Source of the DNA: Lachnospiraceae bacterium MC2017
GTDB taxonomy: Bacteria; Bacillota; Clostridia; Lachnospirales; Lachnospiraceae
DNA: 64,000 nt
Reading direction: 5' to 3'
Assembly: GCA_000701625.1 (NCBI GenBank)
Contig: JNJK01000011.1
Span: forward strand, 1-64,000
Shown here: positions 44,147-52,753 of the stretch, piece by piece
Layout: every line of letters starts with the position of its first letter
How positions within the stretch are numbered: position 1 is the first letter of the stretch
Notes under the pieces: generated by a model
The model's input: only the letters and a program-made list of their open reading frames with translations
Told to the model about the DNA's origin: nothing
Databases searched by the model: none
Program-made: the position numbers and the translations under genes

Positions 44147-46171
44147 TTAGTCCACATGGATATCTATATAGTTTGTATAATGACTCTTTCCCTGAGTATC
44201 GCGGATATTGAAGAGTCCGAGATAATCATGGCTTTCTTCCGGCTTTTCAAAGCTGACACCCAGATCTCCCTTTATCTCAAACTGGTCGCTTATAAATGAA
44301 GAAGTTTCCCAGGTATCAAAAGGTTGATCCTTTCCGTTATCGTCAAACTTTATCTTTCGGGCAAATCGTGAAATGGTGATAAAATCTCCTTCTTTTAATT
44401 CCTCTACTTTTTTATCAGGATAGCTCAGATCTCCACCTTTCATGCTTCTGTATATTCCTGTGATCACGCCATTAGGATGATCTTTATCTACTCTAATATG
44501 AACATCCACATTATGAATGTCCGGATCATCGAGATCCCCCTTCATAACGATCGTCACATACTCGGAATAATCCTCTGTCGATTCTATCTGCGTCGCATAG
44601 ATAGGAGTTTTCTTGCCGCTGCCATCGGTTAAGAAGAAAATACGTCCATCAAAATCAGTGCTCAGTTTTCCGTCTTTATCAAGTGTCGCATTTGAACTGT
44701 CAAGCCAGAACATATAGCTCTCACCTTTTTCATCATCCGGATCTTTCTCCCAGACAGATGTGTAGGCCTTTGAGAAATTCTCTGTTTCTTTTTCAGAAAG
44801 CTGAACGGAATAGCCTGTATCGCTGTCCTGCGCTTTTACAGGTTCAGACTTCGAAACATTCCAGTCTGTGAGGCTGTCACCGCGAAGTCTCGTAGTAAAG
44901 TTATGGATAAATGACAGATAATCTTCGTTATACTTTTCTTCATCATAAGACTTTACCATCTTGTCCATGGATTCCACGTTGTCATACGGGAAATAAACAG
45001 AGATGCCACTTGCCCTCTTGATATTCGTTACGTTATGGACCACACATTCATCGAGTGCATCCTCTATAGCTTCCGCTTCATCCGGATAAATATCCTCGAT
45101 CTGTCGTGAAAAACTTCCGAGATCGATATAGTCAAACATACTTGCGTTTGCAGAATTTCCAAATGCTTTTGCATTATCTCTTGCCCTTGCGATCTTTGAA
45201 TAATCGCCATTCCCAAGTGCTCCATCTGCCTTCTTTGCAAAATCGGTTATCGCATCTGTCACATCCGAAACCTTTGACATATCTATGCAGGCAAGTGTGT
45301 AATCCGGCACATACTTATAATTGTCATCATAGTATCTGCCAAATGCCTCTGTGATGATCTCTCCTGCTTCATCTCCCGCAAATGCATCCTTATCGGTAAT
45401 CTCTCCCAGTGCGCTGTAATCCCAACCGTCCTGAGCTTCGACTTCCTCGGATGCGATCATGTAATTCGCACTGTCTTTCAGCTCGTTTGCGACTTCAACC
45501 ATTCCCATCATGCAGGCATCAAATCCAATCCACTCAAACTTGCCGTCATCGCACACATCAGAACCATTTATTGCATCCCCAAGCTGTGACACTGAAAGCA
45601 TCTGATTGTCATGAGTCTCATCAACTCCGTAACCCAGAACTGCTCCGCCTCCGTGATTCCACAAGAGCAACGAATAGTTGTCTGCAGGATATTCTGCCTT
45701 TGCTTCGTTTATAAATTCCTGAAGCGTATCGGAATCAGCCATATTGTCATTTTCAAAATCATAGACCGGTTTGATATCCTCATCTTCCATGATGTACATT
45801 GAAAGGCCATCTCCGTCTACAGAAGTGTTCCACCACTTATGTGCGCCTCCGGCACATACAACAACATTCATCTCATCCGGATCATATCCGCTTATCGCCA
45901 TTTCCTGGAGGTCGTGAGTTGCTGCACCTATCTGAGACTCAAGATCCGAGCCTACCATGTAAACCATCAGTGTTTCTTTTACCTTGTCTGCTTTTCCGTG
46001 GGAGTCATTTTCCCGTTTTTCCTTTTTATCACTCTTCGATCCGGCATCACTCTCTTTTGATGATTCATGAATCGCTGAACCGATCATATAGGCTGCTCTG
46101 AGCGCTCCGCATCCTGTCATCGAGAAAACCATCGATGCTGCAAGTGCCGCTATTGCTATCCTTTTTTTCAT
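44147..46171 (-). CDS. Clostripain-family (C11) cysteine peptidase lipoprotein
   Basis: 674 residues. A signal peptide with lipobox SMTGC (Cys 21) anchors it outside the membrane. The C11 peptidase core includes LLLWNHGGGAVLGYG (His 173) and WIGFDACMMGMVE (Cys 220), the catalytic dyad. Family members cut after Arg or Lys. The C-terminal ~250 residues are beta-rich and unassigned. Its own ECF-type promoter lies 70-95 bp upstream, downstream of the anti-sigma gene. GAAAGGAG precedes the ATG. Confidence 0.88.
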   Translation of the reverse strand: MKKRIAIAALAASMVFSMTGCGALRAAYMIGSAIHESSKESDAGSKSDKKEKRENDSHGKADKVKETLMVYMVGSDLESQIGAATHDLQEMAISGYDPDEMNVVVCAGGAHKWWNTSVDGDGLSMYIMEDEDIKPVYDFENDNMADSDTLQEFINEAKAEYPADNYSLLLWNHGGGAVLGYGVDETHDNQMLSVSQLGDAINGSDVCDDGKFEWIGFDACMMGMVEVANELKDSANYMIASEEVEAQDGWDYSALGEITDKDAFAGDEAGEIITEAFGRYYDDNYKYVPDYTLACIDMSKVSDVTDAITDFAKKADGALGNGDYSKIARARDNAKAFGNSANASMFDYIDLGSFSRQIEDIYPDEAEAIEDALDECVVHNVTNIKRASGISVYFPYDNVESMDKMVKSYDEEKYNEDYLSFIHNFTTRLRGDSLTDWNVSKSEPVKAQDSDTGYSVQLSEKETENFSKAYTSVWEKDPDDEKGESYMFWLDSSNATLDKDGKLSTDFDGRIFFLTDGSGKKTPIYATQIESTEDYSEYVTIVMKGDLDDPDIHNVDVHIRVDKDHPNGVITGIYRSMKGGDLSYPDKKVEELKEGDFITISRFARKIKFDDNGKDQPFDTWETSSFISDQFEIKGDLGVSFEKPEESHDYLGLFNIRDTQGKSHYTNYIDIHVD

Positions 46172-46237
46172 CTTTTTATGCTCCTTTCATTGTCCCCATA
46201 TTTTTTGTTTTATTAAGGATTTTGTTCCCTTCTGCCC

Positions 46238-46267
46238 TTAATACTGATTTGGGACTTAAAAGGTTTC
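46238..46267 (-). promoter_or_regulatory. ECF-type promoter of the C11 peptidase
   Basis: Minus strand: GAAACC (46262-46267), 17 bp, GTATTAA (46238-46244), then GGG. Matches the element at 44076-44105 in both boxes and spacing. Confidence 0.6.
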
Positions 46268-46298
46268 ATTTTTTTAAATCTTTTGAAATTAATTTTGT

Positions 46299-46952
46299 TT
46301 ATCCCTTAACTACCCTGTATAGTTCCCTCAAAAATCTTGTTAATTCCTTTGTGTCTCTACAGTTTGTGGTCATGAAAAATTTCACTCCCTTTACCTCGCC
46401 CGATACATGGTAATTCATATCATCTTTTGCAATAACCACTTCGTGATCACTCACGTCACTTGTTTTTAGTTCTTTCATGTCTTCCGGCACGAGATCTTCC
46501 GACTTTGATAGTCTCATTACGATCACAGTATCTCCGTTCTCGTAATAAAAAGTGCCTTTTTCTCCCGATATGACTGACTTGTCAAAATCTGCCGACGTGA
46601 AAAGTTTTGTACAGTCAAATCCTACATATTTGTTAAATTCCTCTTCCGTCATGTTCTCTGATTCTTCATCTACGGGCGAAAACAGTCCCGACATGTCTGT
46701 TGTTCTGACCTGTATCTGGTCAACATTATTTACATTAAGGTTACTGCTATCCATCATATTTATATTTGTAAAGATAAATACTGCCGCTGCTGCAGCTATG
46801 ACCGGTGCTACAAATCTAATGATCTTTGCCTTACCTGTCTTTTCCGGTTTCTTAGGATTTCTCTTTTCCTGTTCGATCTTTTTCAGTGTTTTATTTATAA
46901 GTTCTTCTGAAGCATGTATTTTATTTATGTCATCTTTATATTCATTCATCAT
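46299..46952 (-). CDS. Putative anti-sigma factor, membrane protein
   Basis: 217 residues. A ~50-residue N-terminal cytoplasmic part (ELINKTLKKIEQEKRN) is followed by one membrane helix (IIRFVAPVIAAAAAVFIFT, about 45-65) and an extracytoplasmic domain of ~150 residues. It overlaps the sigma gene by 4 bp, the usual arrangement for a sigma factor and its cognate anti-sigma. No zinc HxxxCxxC motif, so it is a non-ZAS type. Function is inferred from position and topology. Confidence 0.75.
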   Translation of the reverse strand: MMNEYKDDINKIHASEELINKTLKKIEQEKRNPKKPEKTGKAKIIRFVAPVIAAAAAVFIFTNINMMDSSNLNVNNVDQIQVRTTDMSGLFSPVDEESENMTEEEFNKYVGFDCTKLFTSADFDKSVISGEKGTFYYENGDTVIVMRLSKSEDLVPEDMKELKTSDVSDHEVVIAKDDMNYHVSGEVKGVKFFMTTNCRDTKELTRFLRELYRVVKG

Positions 46953-47446
46953 CTTGCGTTCCTCCCTTCCAGACGTTCCTCTAACATCTTTCTTCCCCGT
47001 CGGAGTTTTGTTTTTATCGTAGCCTCATTTTCTCTGAGCATTTCCGATATTTCTTTAATTGAATATTCTTCATAATAGAAAAGATGCACCACCTGCCTGT
47101 ATTTCAATGGCAGGTGCATGACCGCTTTTGTAACATACGATTCAGATCCGTCTTCTTCAAATTCTTTTTCCGCCTGAACATCCCTCACTTCCTCAGATTC
47201 ACCAAATGCCCTTGTTAATTTGTGCCAGGGCGATGCGGTGTAATCATGACATTGATTGATCGTCACTCTTATTAGCCATGACTTTAAGTGCTCTTCACAA
47301 TCAATACTGTTTTGATAGCGAAAAAGTTTCAAAAAAACTTCCTGAAAAATATCTTCTGCTTCCGTCATATTTTTCGTATTTACATACGCGAGCCGCAAAA
47401 CCATGTCTCCGTACTTTCTCACGGCTCCTTCTATATCAATTTCCAT
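46949..47446 (-). CDS. ECF-type RNA polymerase sigma factor
   Basis: 165 residues. Region 2: LAYVNTKNMTEAEDIFQEVF; region 4: LPLKYRQVVHLFYYEEYSIK EISEML...TIKTKLRRGRKML. No other domain. It heads a sigma/anti-sigma operon followed by two lipoprotein genes with matching GAAACC-N17-GTATTAA promoters, the likely regulon. No copy of that motif is seen before the sigma gene itself, so it may use a housekeeping promoter. Confidence 0.92.
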   Translation of the reverse strand: MEIDIEGAVRKYGDMVLRLAYVNTKNMTEAEDIFQEVFLKLFRYQNSIDCEEHLKSWLIRVTINQCHDYTASPWHKLTRAFGESEEVRDVQAEKEFEEDGSESYVTKAVMHLPLKYRQVVHLFYYEEYSIKEISEMLRENEATIKTKLRRGRKMLEERLEGRNAR

Positions 47447-47512
47447 GTATTCTGTCCCCTGTATTTAAATGTATTAATTTTCAAACAACCAAGACAAAAG
47501 TATAACAAAATA

Positions 47513-47548
47513 AGAGCTTTCCTATCTTTAATTTAGTAGGAAAGCTCT
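47513..47548. terminator. Strong bidirectional terminator
   Basis: AGAGCTTTCCTA and TAGGAAAGCTCT form a perfect 12-bp stem. T-rich tracts follow on both strands. It ends the putative RNA gene on the minus strand and separates it from the sigma gene. Confidence 0.9.
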
Positions 47549-47776
47549 CTTAATTTTTTCTTATGATATTTTCAAGTTGGAGGGCATAGATAACATAGCT
47601 AACATAGCTGGCTTACCCGGACGCATGAAATGTGGATGTGAATCTTCAGTCGCGAGGCAGCCTGCGAATAATCCCGGTCACGATGCACTAATCACTCGGG
47701 CTTACGCCCTCGCGAAGTGCCTCGGACAGTGTATCATTCTCCGGCTAAACGCCTCTTGATGCTCTTTCAGATTAAC
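47549..47776 (-). ncRNA. Candidate structured non-coding RNA
   Basis: The 366-bp gap 47447-47812 has no convincing minus-strand gene but contains promoter, fold and terminator in order. GGATGTTAATCT (47769-47780) can pair with AGATTCACATCC (47634-47645); inside, CGAGGCA pairs with TGCCTCG, and GGGC-GTAA-GCCC makes a small tetraloop hairpin. The GC-rich, paired core stands out from its AT-rich flanks. It does not match tmRNA, SRP RNA or RNase P as I know them; a 6S-like RNA is possible but unproven. Confidence 0.4.
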
Positions 47777-47782
47777 ATCCGC

Positions 47783-47811
47783 ATTTTATGCTGTGTTATG
47801 GCAAAATACAA
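47783..47811 (-). promoter_or_regulatory. Promoter of the candidate RNA
   Basis: Minus strand TTGTAT (47806-47811), 17 bp, TAAAAT (47783-47788). It starts just at the end of the deoxyribonucleotidase gene and points into the folded region. Confidence 0.5.
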
Positions 47812-47812
47812 T

Positions 47813-48415
47813 TTAATTCCTGTTGACCATTTCCCTGATCTGTTCCCAATCTACGCAACGTGAATAATTGCTTTTCGGCAGCTCACATTCCTGATTCCAC
47901 GGCCGATCGTATACCATGACCTTTAGGTCCGGCAGGTGGTCAAAGAACTTGAATGCCATGGGTGAATCTTCTATTGCGTAATCAAATTCCATCTTGTAGT
48001 AGTCTTCAAGTTCAAGGTTAAAGTCACTGTTTGTTAGAAAGAACTCCCTTCCATATTTATTTAGGCAGTAGAGTTTCACCCTTTCTAATCCATGCTCATC
48101 AAGCCATTTTCTGGATGCTTCATAGGAATCGGCAGGACGTCCTGTTATGATAAATACCTCATGACCCTCATCTATCCATTCATTTAAGACACGAGATGCC
48201 CCGGGAGCCTCTTCATATGATAAAAGGATTTCCGGGCGATGTGCTTCTATCATCATTTTTGCATAATCTTCATCCGTTAATTCAAACGAATCCTGCAGAT
48301 CAAAAAATCGGATTTCCTCATACGGAACCGTCTTTCCAAAAAGTCTCTCTGCTATAACAGAAAATGCCCTGCCTGTCTCACACAGACAATCATCAAAATC
48401 AACGTAAAACTTCAT
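47813..48415 (-). CDS. HAD-superfamily 5'(3')-nucleotidase-like phosphatase
   Basis: 200 residues from ATG at 48415. KFYVDFDDCLCETGRAFSVI is the HAD motif I (DxDxT-like, here DFDDC), HEVFIITGRPADSYEASRKW motif II, and DYAIEDSPMAFKFF motif III/IV, close to the NT5C deoxyribonucleotidase branch. It would dephosphorylate nucleotides or similar phosphate esters. The start immediately follows the desulfoferrodoxin TGA (one base between), so expression is probably coupled; the upstream extension of 15 codons lacks its own RBS. Confidence 0.8.
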   Translation of the reverse strand: MKFYVDFDDCLCETGRAFSVIAERLFGKTVPYEEIRFFDLQDSFELTDEDYAKMMIEAHRPEILLSYEEAPGASRVLNEWIDEGHEVFIITGRPADSYEASRKWLDEHGLERVKLYCLNKYGREFFLTNSDFNLELEDYYKMEFDYAIEDSPMAFKFFDHLPDLKVMVYDRPWNQECELPKSNYSRCVDWEQIREMVNRN

Positions 48416-48416
48416 T

Positions 48417-48797
48417 TCAGATATCTGCTTTCCAAAGTCCATGAAGATTGCAGTACTCATATGCTGCTACAGCTGTTTCTCCGTCTGTAAGAGCAAATGT
48501 TGCTTCCGGCTTTTCTCCCGGCTTCAGATTCTTCTTCTGGAATCCTTTTGTGGTCTCCAGTACTATCCATTGGATAAAGTGTTCTTCCAGCATCGGATGA
48601 TCAACGCTTCCAACCTTTACTGTAACCTTATCCCCGTCAACACTTACAACAGGAACATGTTTCTCTGTTGCGCCGTCTGAGGTATTTCCCTTGAGCTCAG
48701 TCATGTCATCACCGCAGCACTTCGGTGTACAGGCTTTCTTTTCGTCTACAAACACAACAAAGTTTCCACACTTCATACATCTGTAAAACTGCAACAT
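48417..48797 (-). CDS. dfx: Desulfoferrodoxin (superoxide reductase)
   Basis: 126 residues. An N-terminal desulforedoxin centre (C7, C10, C27, C28) precedes the superoxide-reductase domain with EKHVPVV, VDHPMLEEHFI and EYCNLHGLW, the four His and one Cys of the catalytic iron. It reduces superoxide to peroxide without making oxygen, typical of strict anaerobes. GGAGG precedes ATG at 48797. Grouped with rubrerythrin upstream, which would remove the peroxide. Confidence 0.95.
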   Translation of the reverse strand: MLQFYRCMKCGNFVVFVDEKKACTPKCCGDDMTELKGNTSDGATEKHVPVVSVDGDKVTVKVGSVDHPMLEEHFIQWIVLETTKGFQKKNLKPGEKPEATFALTDGETAVAAYEYCNLHGLWKADI

Positions 48798-48860
48798 ATA
48801 GGTTCCTCCTATCTATAAATCTACAAACACTTACTTAACCAAAAACGAGCCATTTTTATA

Positions 48861-49409
48861 TTAGTAGTTCTCTGCATTAACTTCGAAATATGCCTTCGGA
48901 TGAGCACATACCGGACATACCTCGGGCGCCTTTGTTCCTACGATTATGTGACCGCAGTTTCGGCACTCCCAGATCTTTACTTCACTCTTTTCAAAGACCT
49001 GTGCTGTATGAACATTCTTAAGAAGCGCGCGGTAACGCTCCTCATGATGTTTTTCTATCTCCCCGACCATGCGGAATTTTGCTGCGAGCTCCGGAAATCC
49101 TTCTTTCTCAGCAGTCTCTGCGAATTCCTTATACATATCTGTCCATTCGTAGTTCTCTCCTTCAGCAGCATCCTCCAGATTTTCCGCTGTGTCTCCTATA
49201 CCGTTAAGCTCCTTAAACCAGATCTTTGCATGTTCTTTTTCATTATCGGCAGTCTTTAAGAAAAGTGCTGCGATCTGCTCGAAGCCATCCTTCTTTGCCT
49301 TAGAAGCAAAGTAGGTATACTTGTTTCTCGCCTGAGATTCTCCTGCAAATGCTGCCAGCAGGTTTTTCTCCGTCTGGGTTCCTGAATAGGGGTTCTTCTT
49401 ATCAGCCAT
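48861..49409 (-). CDS. rbr: Rubrerythrin
   Basis: 182 residues from ATG at 49409, chosen because GAAGGAGG lies nine bases upstream. The diiron domain shows [25 protein letters not shown] and [17 protein letters not shown] (Glu/His ligands). The C-terminal rubredoxin-type centre is [10 protein letters not shown]...[11 protein letters not shown]. It is a peroxide reductase of anaerobes. 63 bp upstream of desulfoferrodoxin on the same strand, so the two form an oxidative-stress unit. Confidence 0.95.
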   Translation of the reverse strand: MADKKNPYSGTQTEKNLLAAFAGESQARNKYTYFASKAKKDGFEQIAALFLKTADNEKEHAKIWFKELNGIGDTAENLEDAAEGENYEWTDMYKEFAETAEKEGFPELAAKFRMVGEIEKHHEERYRALLKNVHTAQVFEKSEVKIWECRNCGHIIVGTKAPEVCPVCAHPKAYFEVNAENY

Positions 49410-49571
49410 TGATTCCTCCTTCGCGATACTATCCGCAAACTCTACCATGATAAATCATCATAAAATATGTATCGACATTTTTTTGTAATAGGATACCCTT
49501 CTTTAACAATTTTTTCCACAATCACGAATGTGTTTTATGGTATACATTATACATTCATATGAATTTATCAG

Positions 49572-49598
49572 TATATTACTCCGTTTTTCTGCCGATAT
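49572..49598 (+). promoter_or_regulatory. Possible sigma-28 (FliA/SigD) promoter
   Basis: TATATTAC, 11 bp, GCCGATAT resembles TAAAGTTT-N11-GCCGATAA. It lies 79 bp before a chemoreceptor gene, consistent with flagellar-class control. Confidence 0.45.
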
Positions 49599-49676
49599 AG
49601 TCTTTAGATTACTATAAGTGTATCTTTCTTTACCAATAGTCATGTTTAGACCAATGTTTTAAAGGAGGAGTATAAA

Positions 49677-51689
49677 ATGGCAAAGAAAAAAGAAGACATA
49701 GTTAAAAAACGAGGCAGTATCGCTACCGTTCTGCTGGGAATCCTTTTACCGATCACGACCATCGGTATCGCAGTCATCATCATGTTCCTGATCCATCAGG
49801 CCCAAAGCCAGATACTTACGATCACTAAAGAGGATCTGGTATCCCAAACCAACGGTAACGCGATTGATATCGGAACAAATTTCAAGATGCTGACATCAAA
49901 ATTCGGACAATATGCCGATACTTTGGAAAATATAGAGTTCAAAGATCATGATGCCATCATGGAATACATCAAACCATCCGTAAACTATCAGCCGATAGAA
50001 AACAGCGGCATCTATCTGGGCTTCCCTGATGACACTTACCTGTTTGCAAACGGAACGATACAGGCGGACACTTGGAAACCCACGGAGCGCGACTGGTATA
50101 AAGATGGCATCCAGAACGAAACCTTTGTAAATTTCTCTCCATACATAGATTCATCCACGAACGAATGGTGCGTAACCTATGCTCGTAAAGTTGATTTCCA
50201 CGGACAGGAACCTGGCGTCATGGCTATGGATATTTTCCTTACTACAGTTCAAAAGGCTACTAAGGAAATGAAACCAATGGAAGTGGGCGAAACTTTCATC
50301 GTTGACGATGCAGGTTATCTACTGGCTTACGGAGATGATGCAAAAGTCGGAAGTTCCTTTGCTGAATCCGATCCGACTCTTTATGCACTTGTTACCGCAG
50401 GTTTTGAAGGTGTTGGCGAAAACCGTGGTTCTGACGGAAATCTTTACTTTGTTGCAAAGGCTCCTATCCCCGGAACAACCTGGACTCTTATTTCTTCTGT
50501 CGCAGAAAAAGATATATTCGCAAATGTAAATAAATTCAGAGCCATTGCCTTTAGCATGATGATATTTATCCTCGCTGTGATCCTGATCGTCATCCTCGTT
50601 ACAGTAAAGAAAGTTATTGCACAACCGCTTCACTCTCTGTCTGATGAGATCACAGTTCTGGCAAGCGGAGATTTTACAGTCCAGCTTCCTAAGGGAAAAA
50701 ATAACGAGATTGGTCTCATTCAGGATGAACTTAATGTTTTCATCACTAAGCTCAGAGGAGCTATTGAACGTATCCAGAATACAGCCGCTCAGCTCCAGAC
50801 CGAAGCCAGCGACAGTAAGAGTATCGCAGCCGAAATGTCGACAGAAACCCAGCAGCAATCCGAATCTGTCGGGCAGATCCGCGGAGCTATGGAAGGTATC
50901 TCCTCTGCTGTTACTGAAATAGCTACAGACGCAACCGAACTTGCCGGAGCCGTAGCCGATCTCACGACCAGGAGCAACGAGGCCGGTGAACTTTCAAACC
51001 AGCTTATCAACAGTGCTGATGCCGGAAAGAAAGATATGAAGGCCGTGGGCAAGAGCATGATGGACATCAGTAAATCCATGGACGACATGAATGTATCTGT
51101 TTCCGCTGTTGATGAATCAGCAAAGAAGATCACTGATATCATCGAAATGATAAATTCGATCGCTGATCAGACTAATCTCCTGTCCCTCAACGCATCCATC
51201 GAAGCCGCGAGAGCAGGTGAAGCGGGTCGCGGATTTGCAGTTGTTGCAAGCGAGATCGCAACGCTCGCTACAGACAGCGCAGCTTCTACTCAGAAAATTG
51301 CATCTATCATTACTGATATTACAGAACAGATCAAGGTTCTTTCCGATAAGTCAAAATCAAATGTAGAAGCACTGAAAAAGAGTAATGAAGCAGTTGAAAC
51401 AGCAGAAAAGACCTTTGATAATCTGGTTACGGGGCTCGGAAACGTCGGCGAATCGATGAAGGGCATTGATTCCAGAATGTCTAACGTAGACGAAATAGCT
51501 TCTAACCTCGCTGCTATTTCTGAGGAACAATCGGCAAGTACCGAAGAGATACTTGCAACTATTGAAAATCTCTCCGAAAGTGCTGAGCAGGTAGCTCAAA
51601 ACAGCCGTGATGTTGATAGCGGAGCTAACACTGTTTCTGATTCTGCCGAAGCGATCGCAACTTCTCTGGAAGTATTTAAGATCAACTAA
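49677..51689 (+). CDS. Methyl-accepting chemotaxis protein, Cache type
   Basis: 670 residues. TM1 at ~18-40 and TM2 at ~285-310 enclose a dCache-type periplasmic sensor domain. A HAMP domain follows ([20 protein letters not shown]), then the long helical signalling domain with the conserved tip [31 protein letters not shown]. No C-terminal CheR/CheB pentapeptide. Ligand unknown; Cache domains often bind amino or organic acids. AAAGGAGGAG precedes the ATG. A FliA-like promoter lies upstream. Confidence 0.93.
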   Translation: MAKKKEDIVKKRGSIATVLLGILLPITTIGIAVIIMFLIHQAQSQILTITKEDLVSQTNGNAIDIGTNFKMLTSKFGQYADTLENIEFKDHDAIMEYIKPSVNYQPIENSGIYLGFPDDTYLFANGTIQADTWKPTERDWYKDGIQNETFVNFSPYIDSSTNEWCVTYARKVDFHGQEPGVMAMDIFLTTVQKATKEMKPMEVGETFIVDDAGYLLAYGDDAKVGSSFAESDPTLYALVTAGFEGVGENRGSDGNLYFVAKAPIPGTTWTLISSVAEKDIFANVNKFRAIAFSMMIFILAVILIVILVTVKKVIAQPLHSLSDEITVLASGDFTVQLPKGKNNEIGLIQDELNVFITKLRGAIERIQNTAAQLQTEASDSKSIAAEMSTETQQQSESVGQIRGAMEGISSAVTEIATDATELAGAVADLTTRSNEAGELSNQLINSADAGKKDMKAVGKSMMDISKSMDDMNVSVSAVDESAKKITDIIEMINSIADQTNLLSLNASIEAARAGEAGRGFAVVASEIATLATDSAASTQKIASIITDITEQIKVLSDKSKSNVEALKKSNEAVETAEKTFDNLVTGLGNVGESMKGIDSRMSNVDEIASNLAAISEEQSASTEEILATIENLSESAEQVAQNSRDVDSGANTVSDSAEAIATSLEVFKIN

Positions 51690-51714
51690 TCTTTCTATTT
51701 CAAAATACCAACAC

Positions 51715-51744
51715 GAGGCAGTCGGCATCCACACCGGCTGCCTC
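51715..51744 (+). terminator. Terminator after the Cache chemoreceptor
   Basis: GAGGCAGTCGG and CCGGCTGCCTC form an 11-bp stem with one G-T mismatch, followed by ATTTGT. The T-run is weak, so read-through into the next gene is possible. Confidence 0.6.
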
Positions 51745-51774
51745 ATTTGTCCCAAGTCTATAGGAGGTTAAAAA

Positions 51775-52683
51775 ATGCAGATCTATCACTATTGCAGTCT
51801 TGAAACGCTGAACGCCATATTAAAACACAAGACTCTCAGGCTGACTAATATCCTGAATTCCAACGACTCAGCTGAGATTGCCTGGATCACGCGTTACCTC
51901 GATGCTGCTTTTACGAAATATTATAATAATTCCAGCGAACATTTTAGAACCTATATTTCTCCTATAGCCTTTGAGGGGTTCGTGCGTCTTTTTACTGATG
52001 AATTTTTCAATGACCGTTACTCCGTATACCGTTTCTACGTAACCTGTTTTTCCGATGGCGGTGATGTCCTGAGTCAGTGGAGAGGATATGCTGATGACGG
52101 AAAAGGCGTATCTATTGGTTTCGATGCAGATATGCTAAAAAAGATCTGTTCCGTTAAAACTCCCGAAGGGCGCAAACAAGTCACTCTCCACCACATCAGT
52201 TACTCCGAAGAATCTCAAAGAAAAAAAGTCGATAAGATCATTGCTTCGCTTTTTAATCACCTCGAAAAACTGCTTGCTCCTGTAACCTGCGAGCAGGATG
52301 CTCTTGATTTTAATGATGAATTCCTGGAGGCTTTTGAAAATGCTTTCCTGACGCTATTTCAAAACTCCGTATATATGAAAAATCCGTTCTTTTATGAAGA
52401 ACGGGAGATCAGGATGTGCTATTTTGTGCTGAAAAATCAAATGGCAAAGGAAAATCTCCCCCTTGCCTTTGATACACGCCTTTTTAACTATGCTTATTAT
52501 GTGAAAGAAAACCAGCTTGTTTCCTACGTGGATTTTGATTTTTCTTCCTGCATAGACCAGATAATAAAAGAACTTGTGATAGGTCCGAAATGCATCACAA
52601 CTATTGAAAGCATGGACTATTATCTAAAAACCTTCGGCATAACCGACTGCAAGATCAGAAAGTCTGCCGGAACATACAGATGA
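51775..52683 (+). CDS. DUF2971-domain protein
   Basis: 302 residues. IYHYCSLETLNAILKHKTLR and TNILNSNDSAEIAW at the N terminus, then VTCFSDGGDVLSQWRGYADD and GKGVSIGFD, are the characteristic DUF2971 motifs. Soluble, no catalytic assignment; this family is often found near mobile or defence genes but here stands beside chemoreceptors. AGGAGGT precedes ATG at 51775. A bidirectional terminator follows at 52701. Confidence 0.82.
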   Translation: MQIYHYCSLETLNAILKHKTLRLTNILNSNDSAEIAWITRYLDAAFTKYYNNSSEHFRTYISPIAFEGFVRLFTDEFFNDRYSVYRFYVTCFSDGGDVLSQWRGYADDGKGVSIGFDADMLKKICSVKTPEGRKQVTLHHISYSEESQRKKVDKIIASLFNHLEKLLAPVTCEQDALDFNDEFLEAFENAFLTLFQNSVYMKNPFFYEEREIRMCYFVLKNQMAKENLPLAFDTRLFNYAYYVKENQLVSYVDFDFSSCIDQIIKELVIGPKCITTIESMDYYLKTFGITDCKIRKSAGTYR

Positions 52684-52700
52684 ATGACTTTATCAAAGAA

Positions 52701-52736
52701 TATAGCCGGTACCTCATTCTGGGGACACCGGCTATA
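52701..52736. terminator. Bidirectional terminator
   Basis: TATAGCCGGT and ACCGGCTATA form a perfect 10-bp stem followed by CTTTATTTATT. It lies between convergent DUF2971 and chemoreceptor genes. Confidence 0.85.
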
Positions 52737-52753
52737 CTTTATTTATTGTTTAA

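Noticed and set aside
47577-47759. Plus-strand 60-codon gene in the candidate RNA region
   Set aside because: Composition is unlike neighbouring proteins, and the pairing pattern explains the sequence better.
49449-49676. Cyclic-di-GMP riboswitch upstream of a chemoreceptor
   Set aside because: Conserved GEMM sequence blocks are absent in this gap and upstream of the other two receptors.
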